Below are positions 1 through 6,533 of a DNA stretch of 23,356 nt, piece by piece. Under the pieces are notes generated by a model that saw nothing but the letters and a program-made list of their open reading frames with translations, did not search any database and was not told the DNA's origin. Numbering within the stretch: the stretch's first letter is position 1; every line of letters begins with the position of its first letter. This stretch comes from CAYHGV01 sp964356135 (GTDB lineage: Bacteria > Hydrothermota > Tepidihabitantia > CAYHGV01): the NCBI GenBank assembly GCA_964356135.1, contig CAYHGV010000043.1:1-23356 (forward strand). Direction: 5' to 3'. The translations under genes were made by a program, and so were the position numbers.

Positions 1-70
1 AGGTGGGTAAAATTGAATCGGTGGAAACTGGGTACTTTTACATCGGTGATGACAAGATTGTCACCTACAG

Positions 71-1021
71 ATGCTTGTCCCAGATCATACGGGTTCTCCA
101 GCCCGTGAGTTCATTCAACCGAGTGCCTCGTCTCAGGACCCAATTGTCACTGAGCTACAGGAAGAAGAACCTGAATTTCAGGGTAGCGCAATGTCAATGC
201 CGTCCGAGAGGACTGCGACGGCACTCATCAACAAGGTTTTTGGTGGGTATAGGTGTTCAAGTGATCTCTCTCGCGAGGCAGAATTTGTTCATAAGACGAT
301 TTGCACGTTAGACAAGCAGAACACAAAACTCGCAAAGCTTCTCGCTGCGGAAAAACGATTTGGCAGAGACTATCGTCACCATCACTTGCAGGAAATGCTG
401 GACTTGCTTCTTCATTTCCTCGGCACGTGTTTGGATGACCATAAGATAACCGCCACGGAAATTGGCGCATTGGGTGAGTTGAGAGAACTACTCGATATAC
501 GAGAGGGCGATTTGTACAGGGAACGCCGAGATGCAGTCCGGAGATTGCTTGAAAGACAAATCGATTGGATGGAGGACGATTTTCGAATAAGTCGCAGTGA
601 GGAATTCTATCTTGTTGACCTGCAAAGGATATTCGACTTGGGTTATGACCAGTTGCTTGATCTCGCACAACCGCACGTTGCTGAGATTCTGGATAATCTT
701 CATCTTCAACTGTCAATTGTCGAAACGCCAGATCTAAGAATCCAGATTGACCAGCTGATGAAAACATTTTGCATGCTCCACTACCGACCATTCGAACTTA
801 CGAAGGAGGACGCAGGTGAGGTTGCCGGGCGGATGATCCCACAGTCGGTTAAGGATGCGGTGTGGCGGCGAGATGGGGCGAAATGTGCTATTTGTGGCAG
901 TCACGAGAATCTGGAATTCGACCACATCATCCCATTCGTTCTTGGAGGTTCAAACACATACCGGAATGTTCAGTTGCTTTGCCAAAATTGCAATAGAAAC
1001 AAGGAAGCAAGGATTGGATGA
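71..1021 (+). CDS. HNH endonuclease with helical N-terminal region
   Basis: The C-terminal 62 residues are a clear HNH nuclease domain: a CxxC knuckle at C272/C275, the catalytic D284-H285 pair (FDHIIP), a GG turn, N299 and a second CxxC at C304/C307 followed by N308 and K. The family makes metal-dependent cuts in DNA. Residues about 90-240 are charged and helical, with an acidic stretch (DDHKITATEIGALGELREL) that resembles TerB-like helical domains; that resemblance is tentative. Upstream stops in this frame limit the start to position 71 or later. There is no Shine-Dalgarno before 71, and the ATG at 191 (MSMPSER) is an equally good start giving about 276 aa. No methylase or restriction partner is visible, so a defence role is only a guess. 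It is followed by a dispersed repeat, not by another gene in an operon. The nuclease domain is certain; its substrate is unknown. Confidence 0.85.
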   Translation: MLVPDHTGSPAREFIQPSASSQDPIVTELQEEEPEFQGSAMSMPSERTATALINKVFGGYRCSSDLSREAEFVHKTICTLDKQNTKLAKLLAAEKRFGRDYRHHHLQEMLDLLLHFLGTCLDDHKITATEIGALGELRELLDIREGDLYRERRDAVRRLLERQIDWMEDDFRISRSEEFYLVDLQRIFDLGYDQLLDLAQPHVAEILDNLHLQLSIVETPDLRIQIDQLMKTFCMLHYRPFELTKEDAGEVAGRMIPQSVKDAVWRRDGAKCAICGSHENLEFDHIIPFVLGGSNTYRNVQLLCQNCNRNKEARIG

Positions 1022-1084
1022 AATCGTTCCAACAACGCTTCGCACCTTCCTGTGAGCTGCAGCCGAAAATCGAAGTCAAACTTT

Positions 1085-1255
1085 TACAATCCGTTTGAGA
1101 TGGCACAAATGATATTTACGGAGCGGAGGGGAAACAGAAAGTTCTTTCCGAAGAGCGAGTGTGGTGTCCTCAATATTTTTTACAGAAGAGAAGGCACTAC
1201 ACTATCTCTCCGAGAGCAGGCGGTTATGCTCCGTATCGAGAATCAGGAACTGTCC
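1085..1255 (+). repeat. Dispersed repeat, copy F (3' part)
   Basis: From TACAAT (1085-1090) and GAGATGGCACA (1097 on) this matches the 8973-9284 copy, with the shared block GAGCGGAGGGG and then a long near-identical tail. Positions 1147-1255 match 9177-9284 with about 4 substitutions and one indel by eye. This copy lacks the palindromic insertion found at 9021-9164 in the other. The tail contains an imperfect inverted repeat (AGTGTGGTG against CACTACACT). It fills much of the 406-nt gap after the HNH gene. No ORF here looks real. Confidence 0.8.
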
Positions 1256-1344
1256 CGTATAACTTAATGCATTTGAATGACACAGTGTTTTTCGAGTGGA
1301 GTCTTATGAATGTCCAATGTCGAGATTTGACCCCCTTTCTTACC

Positions 1345-1414
1345 TCCGTCATGCTACCATGCTGCCGAGATGTTTAATATAAAGTGTTATACGGATCAGT
1401 ATAAACTATGTTGG
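1345..1414 (+). repeat. Dispersed repeat, copy A
   Basis: Contains CTACCATGCTGCCGAGATG and then GTTATACGGATCAG plus TATAAACTATGTTGG, nearly the same as the end of the 5415-5575 copy. It lies 13 nt before the DUF3795 start. The only -35-like box upstream (TTGACC, 1327-1332) is at poor spacing, so this copy's promoter appears degenerate. Confidence 0.65.
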
Positions 1415-1427
1415 GGCTGAGGATACC

Positions 1428-1847
1428 ATGAACACATCAGACGAAAAACTCGCCGCACCGTGCGGGCTCTACTGCGGAATCTGCGGGGACTTCAACAAGG
1501 GTCGATGCACTGGCTGCACAGTCCGGAGTCCATACGACGAGAATTGCGACATCATCAAATGCGCGACCGACAAGAAAGTCGACACCTGCGCATCGTGCTC
1601 TGAGCTCCCCTGCACGCTTCTGGTCCAGTTCACAGCCGACCCGATCTGGAGAACTCACTTGCCCTGCATTGAGAATTTGCGTCGGCAGAAAAAGATAGGC
1701 CGCGAACTCTGGCTCAAAGAACAAGCGACATACTGGAAAGACGAAAAACGGCGCAGCCGATGGTTAGCCTTGTCCTCGGAATGCGAGAGAAAAAAGCAAA
1801 AGGAACAACGGGCACAAATGGGGAGAAGAGCAAAGGGACGTTCATAA
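1428..1847 (+). CDS. DUF3795 cysteine-rich protein
   Basis: A 139-aa protein with the DUF3795 pattern: an N-terminal APCGLYCGICGDF motif followed by paired cysteines (GRCTGCTV, DTCASCSELPC). The cysteine spacing suggests zinc or Fe-S binding. The family has no settled function. The C-terminus is strongly basic (KKQKEQRAQMGRRAKGRS). The start is supported by a GAGG box 6-7 nt upstream. It is a single gene between two copies of the dispersed repeat, with copy A immediately upstream, as expected of an accessory gene carried with a repeat. DUF3795 genes are often found scattered in anaerobe genomes. Confidence 0.85.
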   Translation: MNTSDEKLAAPCGLYCGICGDFNKGRCTGCTVRSPYDENCDIIKCATDKKVDTCASCSELPCTLLVQFTADPIWRTHLPCIENLRRQKKIGRELWLKEQATYWKDEKRRSRWLALSSECERKKQKEQRAQMGRRAKGRS

Positions 1848-1907
1848 ATTCCATAAATTATTTATAGCTGTGGTCTTGTCTCGATTATCCGCTTACCTTT
1901 TCTGGAA

Positions 1908-2031
1908 AAATTTGGGGATGCTGCTCAGAATTTCGTGTTCCAAGCTTGACAAAAAATTGAGAACGGCTATCATGCCGTCATGCTACTATGCCGTAGAGAT
2001 GTCACACTCGAAGCTTTGCGGAGCGGAGGGG
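1908..2031 (+). repeat. Dispersed repeat, copy B, with promoter box
   Basis: Contains GGGGATGCTGCTCAGAATTT, then CTTGACAAAAAATTGAGAAC. A promoter-like pair TTGACA (1946-1951), 16-nt spacer, TATCAT (1968-1973) lies inside. The segment ATGCCGT..CTACTATGCCG is locally duplicated. It ends in AAGCTTTGCGGAGCGGAGGG, like the 8838 copy, and runs straight into the 7-bp array. No plus-strand gene follows, so this promoter would be an orphan. Confidence 0.75.
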
Positions 2032-2182
2032 GTAAGGGGTAGAGGGTAGGGCGTAAAGTGTAGTGAGGAGCGAGTAGCGAGAACCGAGGGGGAAAAAGGA
2101 AAAAGTAAGGAGTAAGCAGTAGGCAGTAGGGCGTGAAGCGTAGAACGTAAGGCGTTGGGCGTAAAGAGTAGAAAGTGAAAAG
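2031..2182 (+). repeat. Degenerate 7-bp tandem array 1 (GTAnnnN)
   Basis: Purine-rich on the plus strand, with GTA recurring every 7 nt. From 2105 the units read gtaagga, gtaagca, gtaggca, gtagggc, gtgaagc, gtagaac, gtaaggc and so on; the 5' part is less regular. A 7-nt period is not codon-compatible with a simple repeat protein. It lies just outside the direct repeat that follows the 3' end of the minus-strand regulator gene. Confidence 0.8.
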
Positions 2183-2207
2183 ATTAGAAGAAGTGGCAGG
2201 AGAGAGG

Positions 2208-2252
2208 AATTGTCAACTCATTGTCAACCAGGACTAAAATTCAATTGTCAAC
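2208..2252 (+). repeat. Direct repeat DR1-left (three TTGTCAA motifs)
   Basis: Three copies of TTGTCAAC spaced as in the block upstream of the gene (3275-3320), and in the same orientation, so the 1.0-kb gene is bracketed by direct repeats. On the minus strand the motif reads GTTGACAAT. The last codons and stop of the gene (V-D-N-stop) are written in this repeat. Unlike the upstream block it has no -10 box at the right distance. Confidence 0.75.
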
Positions 2253-3260
2253 TACATTTTGAATTATCGGTCTGAGGGTTGGACTTAAATTTTCTATCGT
2301 AATGGTTATATCGGGGTGATTTTTCTTAAATACTCGGAAGATTTCATCGGCAAAGCCCTGGCCGAGAGAGCGGACTCCTTTGAAATCGAGGACAACTACC
2401 TTAAAGCGGTCGAGGCCGGCGAGCAGTCTTTTTGCTTCCGAGCGTGAGATATATTGACCCTGCTGGAGTATTACCGAAACCCGCGTTTTTTCGAAATTGT
2501 AATCGAATTCCTCTGGTGCAAAGTGACCGAAGACGGCCGCAAGCTTGCGTTTCGAATGGCAATTGATTGCGAAGGTAACTTCGGTTCCTTTGATGGATTT
2601 TTTTTCTTCAATATGTATGTCTCGTTTGATATTATCAAAAATTATTGCAGTTTTATGGGAGCGAAAGATTATCGTGTCACCGGCCTTGGAGGTGAAGAAA
2701 ATCCCTTCGCCGGTATGCCGCTCAGGCAGGGTAGTCCGTTTGCCCTTAACTACCTCACCGATGGCAGCAGTTTCATCCGAGAGGTTGAATTTGGTGAAGA
2801 TGCTGTAAAAGATTCCAATCCCAAAGTCGCGGACACAAAATGAACAACGATAGGGGTCAAGGGTGACTTCAACGGCACACCCTTCCGACTGTGAATGGTC
2901 GATTGCATTGTTTAACATCTCAGTGAAGGCAAAATTGAAAATCTCGAAGGCGTTTTTGGTTAGATTTCTCTTTAAGTTAAGAGCCTGAGCCATCGTATTG
3001 AACACCCGGTCTTCTTCAAGATTTGCCAGGTCGAACTTTCTTTTCAACTTCTGCGCCGGGGGCTTTTTAGAAACAGCGGAAGCAAGAGAGTATTTTGCAA
3101 ACTTTGTGCTTCCAGTTTTTACGACCAGGTTCTGGTGAATGAGGTGTATCAGATGTTTATTGATTGCCTGTCTTGAAAATCCGAGGGCATCGGCTATCTC
3201 TTTGCCCGATGCTGCACCCTTTTGTTTGATATACTTGAGCACATTTTCTTTTGTGTCCAT
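2241..3260 (-). CDS. HTH-GHKL ATPase-DUF4325 (STAS-like) regulator, copy 1
   Basis: 339 aa in three parts. Residues 1-60 are a winged helix-turn-helix (GKEIADALGFSRQAINKHL). Residues about 85-235 are a GHKL/HATPase fold with an N-box (E114 to N118, EMLNNAIDHS), a G1 box (D145-F-G-I-G149) and a G2 lid (HTGEGIFFTS, about 182-191). Residues 262-325 are a DUF4325 STAS-like domain (SRSEAKRLLAGLDRF, LDFKGVRSLGQGFADEI). In known relatives, GHKL and STAS parts act together in partner switching, as in anti-sigma kinases and their antagonists. Here all are fused to a DNA-binding domain, which suggests a one-protein ATP-responsive transcription factor (inference). The promoter is very close to the ATG. 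A paralogue lies at 19853-20872. Both are bracketed by TTGTCAA repeats and 7-bp arrays. Confidence 0.9.
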   Translation of the reverse strand: MDTKENVLKYIKQKGAASGKEIADALGFSRQAINKHLIHLIHQNLVVKTGSTKFAKYSLASAVSKKPPAQKLKRKFDLANLEEDRVFNTMAQALNLKRNLTKNAFEIFNFAFTEMLNNAIDHSQSEGCAVEVTLDPYRCSFCVRDFGIGIFYSIFTKFNLSDETAAIGEVVKGKRTTLPERHTGEGIFFTSKAGDTIIFRSHKTAIIFDNIKRDIHIEEKKSIKGTEVTFAINCHSKRKLAAVFGHFAPEEFDYNFEKTRVSVILQQGQYISRSEAKRLLAGLDRFKVVVLDFKGVRSLGQGFADEIFRVFKKNHPDITITIENLSPTLRPIIQNVVDN

Positions 3261-3266
3261 GGTGTA

Positions 3267-3294
3267 ATTGTAGCAATTGTCAACTCATTGTCAA
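3267..3294 (-). promoter_or_regulatory. Promoter of regulator copy 1, predicted leaderless
   Basis: On the minus strand: TTGACA (3294-3289), a 16-nt spacer that itself contains a second TTGACA, and TACAAT (3272-3267). Only 6 nt separate the -10 box from the ATG, so transcription should start at or next to the A of the start codon. No Shine-Dalgarno is possible in that space. The tandem TTGACAA motifs could also be operators for the gene's own HTH domain (inference). Confidence 0.75.
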
Positions 3295-3320
3295 CCATTT
3301 TTTAATTTTAATTGTCAACC
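3275..3320 (+). repeat. Direct repeat DR1-right (three TTGTCAA motifs)
   Basis: Three TTGTCAAC motifs, the outer two separated by a T/A-rich stretch. It matches 2208-2252 in order, spacing and orientation and supplies the -35 region of the minus-strand regulator gene. Confidence 0.75.
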
Positions 3321-3337
3321 GAATTAACGGCGCGGTG

Positions 3338-3397
3338 GGTAGGGAGCGTAGAAAGTATGGAGTATGGAGTAGGCAGTAGGGAATGGGGAGTAAAGAT
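3338..3397 (+). repeat. Degenerate 7-bp tandem array 2
   Basis: Units gtagaaa, gtatgga, gtatgga, gtaggca, gtaggga, atgggga, gtaaaga keep the 7-nt period. It lies outside the upstream direct repeat of regulator copy 1, so the unit has arrays on both sides. Confidence 0.75.
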
Positions 3398-3420
3398 TAA
3401 GGATGGTCATCGTCGAAGTA

Positions 3421-3448
3421 TTGACAACCCTTCCAAGCGTGGTAATCA
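3421..3448 (+). promoter_or_regulatory. Promoter for the Fpg/Nei-like gene
   Basis: TTGACA (3421-3426), 16-nt spacer, TAATCA (3443-3448), 41 nt before the ATG at 3490. The spacing matches the other promoters in the window. Confidence 0.55.
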
Positions 3449-3489
3449 TTGCCTCATGAAGCGGGCATTGCCGACAAAGGGAAATACCG

Positions 3490-4320
3490 ATGTTTGAGTT
3501 GCCTGAATACTTCACGCTCGCGAAGCAGATGGGGCAAACGTTTGCCGGCAAGCGGATCGAAAAGGGGAGCCTGGGCAATTCGCCCCATAAATTTGTATGG
3601 TATAATCGTTCACCGGCGGAGTTCGCCGTTCTTTCAAAGGGCAAGCGGGTCGGCAAGGCATATGCAAAGGGGAGATGGTTGTTCATCCCTTTGGAGTCAG
3701 GATTTGTCCTCGTGTTCGGCGAATGCGGCGGCAAAATTTTATTTCATCCCACGCTCTCCGCCGTGCCAAAAAAATTTCATCTCCTCGTAACTTTTGACGA
3801 CGGCAGCGCCCTTTCCGTCATGACCCAGATGTGGGGTGCAATGGAATTGTATAAAAAAGGCGAAGAGCTCAAGCGGAAATACATTTGCGATATGAGGCCG
3901 ACGCCGGCCGATAAGGAATTCACCGCCGACTATTTCTCGAATTTGATCAAGGAGTGCATCCGAACCGAAAAGCGGAGCGTCAAAGGTCTTTTGACTCAGG
4001 ACCAATTGATACCAGGTCTTGGAAATTCGATCGCCCAGGACATTATGTTCAAAGCCAAACTGAATCCCAAGCGGCCGGTCGGCGAGCTCGCCAAGAATGA
4101 TATCACGCGTTTGTACAAAGCGATACTGAAGACCGTATCCGATGTGACCCGGCTGGGCGGCAGGAATGATGAGGTTGATTTGTTTGGACGGGCAGGCGGC
4201 TATGTCCGCATCCTGGACAAGAACACCGCGGGCAAACCGTGCCCGGAATGCGGAACAAAGATTTCCAAGATCCAGTATCTCGGCGGCGCGTGTTATTTTT
4301 GCCCGTCGTGCCAGAGGTGA
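3490..4320 (+). CDS. Fpg/Nei-family DNA glycosylase-like protein with altered active site
   Basis: 276 aa, the normal length for Fpg/Nei. The middle carries the helix-two-turn-helix (LLTQDQLIPGLGNSIAQDI, about 165-185). The C-terminus is a zinc finger with CPEC (251-254) and CPSC (271-274). The N-terminus reads M-F-E-L-P-E where classical Fpg has M-P-E-L-P-E, so the catalytic N-terminal proline is Phe here, although Glu3 is kept. The position of the catalytic lysine appears to be Arg (AKGRWLF), and the zinc-finger arginine that contacts phosphate appears to be Gly (YLGGACYF). From memory, an anaerobe subgroup annotated 'endonuclease VIII' shares SPHKFVWYNR and LGGACYFCP, so this is a real branch and not decay. 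It may bind damaged DNA or use other chemistry. An AAGGG box lies about 8 nt before the ATG. Confidence 0.88.
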   Translation: MFELPEYFTLAKQMGQTFAGKRIEKGSLGNSPHKFVWYNRSPAEFAVLSKGKRVGKAYAKGRWLFIPLESGFVLVFGECGGKILFHPTLSAVPKKFHLLVTFDDGSALSVMTQMWGAMELYKKGEELKRKYICDMRPTPADKEFTADYFSNLIKECIRTEKRSVKGLLTQDQLIPGLGNSIAQDIMFKAKLNPKRPVGELAKNDITRLYKAILKTVSDVTRLGGRNDEVDLFGRAGGYVRILDKNTAGKPCPECGTKISKIQYLGGACYFCPSCQR

Positions 4321-4381
4321 GGATTGGCGTATCATGAATGAGACAAGGGGACAGGGAGCTTGTCCAAAAAGTCAAAAAATA

Positions 4382-4480
4382 TCACGAAATCTCGAAAGGA
4401 CGAAATCACGAAAGAGCGTAACTTATTTTGGCATAAAAAGTTATGAAATTTCGTGTTTTTAGAATTTCGTGCCTTTCGTG
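4382..4480. repeat. Palindromic CACGAAA/TTTCGTG intergenic element 1
   Basis: The left arm repeats CACGAAAT and CACGAAAG; the right arm carries ATTTCGTG twice and CTTTCGTGG. An inner pair GTAACTT/AAGTTAT closes the loop. The sequence can fold into a long imperfect stem. It occupies most of the 264-nt gap between the Fpg-like and VOC genes. The same type of element recurs at 12506-12617. Confidence 0.7.
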
Positions 4481-4584
4481 GTTAATTATTGTGTTTTTAG
4501 ACAAATTCCAGGCACCATTTTAAGCTGATGAAATATTCGCAACGGCATACAGATAGTTATTAAAATCATCCATGAGGAGGAACG

Positions 4585-4956
4585 ATGGCAACAACAAGAG
4601 TTAAAGACCTGAATGTGATAGCTGTCTATGTTACTAACTTGGACCGTTCGAAGGATTTCTACCGTGAGCATCTCGGTTTCGAAGAGACTGAGGACTTGGC
4701 TCCCGGTGTCCTGATGAAGTCCGGGACGGTGACTCTTTACCTGGAAGCCAACCGCAACCGGGAACGCGACAATTCAACACAGACCGCTGAGTTCAGTCCT
4801 TGTTTTGCGACCGACAGCGTGAAGGCATCATTCGAAGCGCTTAAGGCAGCCGGGGTTCAGATATGCTCGGCCTACCAACTGTTTGGTCCAACGTTCGCGT
4901 TCTTCCGGATTGTGGACCCTGACGGAAATCTGATCGAGTTTGCGGGAAAGCCATAA
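4585..4956 (+). CDS. VOC (glyoxalase/bleomycin-resistance) family protein
   Basis: 123 aa with one vicinal-oxygen-chelate domain made of two beta-alpha-beta-beta-beta modules: VIAVYVTNLDRSKDFYREHL at the N-terminus and FFRIVDPDGNLIEFAGK at the C-terminus, the latter with the usual metal-ligand Glu (LIEF). VOC proteins bind a metal and small hydrophobic or thiol-linked substrates; the substrate cannot be told from sequence. The start has a strong GAGGAGG box 5-6 nt upstream. It stands alone, 65 nt before the DUF1801 gene on the same strand, so the two could be cotranscribed. VOC and DUF1801 genes are typical of mobile gene-cassette cargo. Confidence 0.92.
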   Translation: MATTRVKDLNVIAVYVTNLDRSKDFYREHLGFEETEDLAPGVLMKSGTVTLYLEANRNRERDNSTQTAEFSPCFATDSVKASFEALKAAGVQICSAYQLFGPTFAFFRIVDPDGNLIEFAGKP

Positions 4957-5021
4957 AGAGAAAAAGGACAGGTACAATTAAACCGCCGATATGATGGCAT
5001 TACATTTCTCCAGAATTCTGC

Positions 5022-5399
5022 ATGGCAGCTAAACCCAAAACCATCGACCTCTACCTCGCCGGTTTGAGCACGGACAAGCGCGCCGCGCTCGAAAAGCTTC
5101 GAAAGACCATCAGGGCGGCAGCGCCGAAGGCGGAAGAGTGCATCAGCTACCGGCTCCCCGCTTTCCGTTTTGAGGGAAGAATGCTCGTCTGGTTCAGCGC
5201 GGCCGCGAACCACTGTGCCTTCTACCCCGGTTCCTTCGCGGTGGAAGTTCACAAGGACGAGCTCAAAGCCTACGACACCAGTAAAGGCACCATCCGTTTT
5301 CAAGCGGACAAGCATCTGCCGGCCGTCCTTGTGCGAAAATTAGTGAAGACTCGAATCGCGGAGAACCGGAAGAAAAAGGAACATGCTACTTTTGGTTAG
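5022..5399 (+). CDS. DUF1801 (YdhG-like) protein
   Basis: 125 aa with the DUF1801 pattern: IDLYLAGLSTDKRAALEKL, then AAPKAEECISYRLPAFRFEG, a central MLVWFSAAANHCAFYP strand and a C-terminal GTIRFQADKHLPAVLVRKLV. Some members related to Bacillus FraD/YdhG have been linked to iron handling, but most are uncharacterised. The start codon follows a weak ribosome site, so it is less certain than the rest. It lies 65 nt after the VOC gene on the same strand and is followed by the copy-C repeat. Confidence 0.88.
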   Translation: MAAKPKTIDLYLAGLSTDKRAALEKLRKTIRAAAPKAEECISYRLPAFRFEGRMLVWFSAAANHCAFYPGSFAVEVHKDELKAYDTSKGTIRFQADKHLPAVLVRKLVKTRIAENRKKKEHATFG

Positions 5400-5414
5400 C
5401 GGTAGAGTTTGCAA

Positions 5415-5575
5415 GAATTGGGGACTTGGCGTAGAAATCAAACAGTGTTTAAAATATGAAGACGCTACCCAGATTTCATGTCCAAACTTGACAAAAAAAA
5501 TGATCGCTGCTACCATGCTGCCGAAATGGCAAATTTAGGGTGTTATACGGCTCAGTTTAAACTAAGTTGGGCGGG
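5415..5575 (+). repeat. Dispersed repeat, copy C, with promoter
   Basis: Reads GGGGACTTGGCGTAGAAATC, then GCTACCCAGATTTCATGTCC, then a promoter pair TTGACA (5488-5493), 17-nt spacer, TACCAT (5511-5516). It finishes with GTTATACGGCTCAG and TTTAAACTAAGTTGGGC. It ends 25 nt before the thioesterase ATG and is the likely promoter for that gene. Confidence 0.8.
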
Positions 5576-5599
5576 ATGTTGTAGTCTCGGGAGCAATTA

Positions 5600-6052
5600 A
5601 TGAAGAAGTATCAATACGAAATCGAGATGCAGGTGCGGGATTACGAATGTGATTTTCAAGGCATAGTCAATAATGCCGTTTACCAGAATTATCTTGAGCA
5701 TGCCCGTCATCAATATTTACGGGCTAACAATATCGACTTCATTGAGTTATCAGAAAAAGGAATACAGCTGATAGTGATCAGATCGGAGATAGACTATTTA
5801 GCACCGCTTAAACATTCAGATAAATTTATTGTCGGGTCGATCTTTTTTAGGAAAAGCAAGTTACGATTTGGTTTTATTCAGGACATCTATCTGTTACCCG
5901 GGAAAAAACCTGTGCTGAAGGGATTGATCATTGGAACCTCGGTAAATAACCAGGGACGACCCTTTCTTCCGGAAGAATTGAATGCAATTTTTGAAAAACT
6001 TGTTGACCGAGGGTTAGTCAGGGTCAAATCTTCACATAATAAACCACGGTAG
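5600..6052 (+). CDS. Hotdog-fold acyl-CoA thioesterase (YbgC/FadM type)
   Basis: 150 aa, the usual length for 4-hydroxybenzoyl-CoA-thioesterase-like hotdog enzymes. The N-terminal active-site region reads VRDYECDFQGIVNNAVYQNY, with the Asp before Q-G-I-V-N-N expected to be catalytic, followed by LEHARHQYL, as in YbgC and FadM. The later segment DYLAPLKHSDKFIVGSIFFR is the typical central strand. These enzymes hydrolyse acyl-CoA or acyl-ACP thioesters in the cytoplasm; the chain length is unknown. It is more A+T-rich than the radical SAM genes nearby. The upstream repeat copy C supplies a promoter. The 80-aa gene follows 30 nt later and may be cotranscribed. Confidence 0.9.
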   Translation: MKKYQYEIEMQVRDYECDFQGIVNNAVYQNYLEHARHQYLRANNIDFIELSEKGIQLIVIRSEIDYLAPLKHSDKFIVGSIFFRKSKLRFGFIQDIYLLPGKKPVLKGLIIGTSVNNQGRPFLPEELNAIFEKLVDRGLVRVKSSHNKPR

Positions 6053-6082
6053 GTGCACATAATACAAACAGGAGGAAACGCC

Positions 6083-6325
6083 GTGAAGAACACTGAATGC
6101 ACGATCTACATCACAACCAAACATGGCTGGACACAGCGCTACCGCAAAGAGAAGAACGGCTGGACCCAAACTTGTCCAAACGGTGTAGTCCGCCCACTCA
6201 GCGCCGAGCAACTGTTGTCGCACATCCTGCCATTACTCGCAGCCGGCCATCCGGATCATCTCAGTGTCAGGGTGGAACCCGACATCATCGAGGAAACGGG
6301 ATTGGGGTCAGGTTCTGAATCTTGA
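6083..6325 (+). CDS. Small hypothetical protein (80 aa)
   Basis: I chose the GTG at 6083 because a strong AGGAGG box lies 7-8 nt upstream; the upstream ATG at 6053 would put that box inside the gene. The product is mixed in charge with two HGWTQ/NGWTQ segments (KHGWTQRYRKEKNGWTQTCP), then VVRPLSAEQLLSHILPLLAAG and an acidic tail. There is no signal peptide or membrane segment. I do not recognise a named domain. It is 30 nt downstream of the thioesterase gene and is followed by repeat copy D. The stop codon overlaps a small palindrome. Confidence 0.75.
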   Translation: MKNTECTIYITTKHGWTQRYRKEKNGWTQTCPNGVVRPLSAEQLLSHILPLLAAGHPDHLSVRVEPDIIEETGLGSGSES

Positions 6326-6336
6326 CCTTTTGGTCA
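6323..6336 (+). terminator. Short hairpin at the stop codon
   Basis: TGACC-TTTT-GGTCA is a perfect 5-bp stem starting at the TGA stop. There is no T-run after it, so it is a weak terminator candidate. Confidence 0.3.
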
Positions 6337-6505
6337 TTAGGGAACGTTGGTGTAGAAATCAAATAGCGCTAAAAATATGGGGATGCTATCCAGATTTCGT
6401 GTTCAAACTTGACAAAAAATTGAGCTGAGCTATGCGGCCGAGATGGTTCGTACGCACCTTGTAGAGGGGGTTATGCGAATCAATATAAACTTAGTTAGCA
6501 CGTGC
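6335..6505 (+). repeat. Dispersed repeat, copy D, with promoter
   Basis: Reads AGGGAACGTTGGTGTAGAAA, then GGGGATGCTATCCAGATTTC, TTGACA (6409-6414), 16-nt spacer, TATGCG (6431-6436), GCGGCCGAGATGG and finally GTTATGCGAATC plus AATATAAACTTAGTTAGC. It ends 28 nt before the first radical SAM gene and probably drives the pair, although its -10 box is poorer than in other copies. Confidence 0.78.
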
Positions 6506-6533
6506 GATAGCATAGTGTAAGAAAAGAGTATCC

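Noticed and set aside
3..311. Plus-strand ORF of 102 aa starting with GTG at the window edge
   Set aside because: It overlaps the HNH gene in another frame, becomes Arg-rich and shadow-like after about residue 35, and has no ribosome site. Its first 30 residues could belong to a frameshifted upstream gene, but the window does not show enough to claim it.
2031..2182. CRISPR array or REP elements as explanation for the repetitive tracts
   Set aside because: There are no constant repeats with unique spacers of regular length and no palindromic units; the tracts are degenerate 7-mers.
5540..5575. GTTGGGC at the end of repeat copy C as an attC R' box
   Set aside because: The heptamer fits GTTRRRY, but no complementary left half or L-box pair was found upstream, and the equivalent ends in copies A and D do not fit the consensus.
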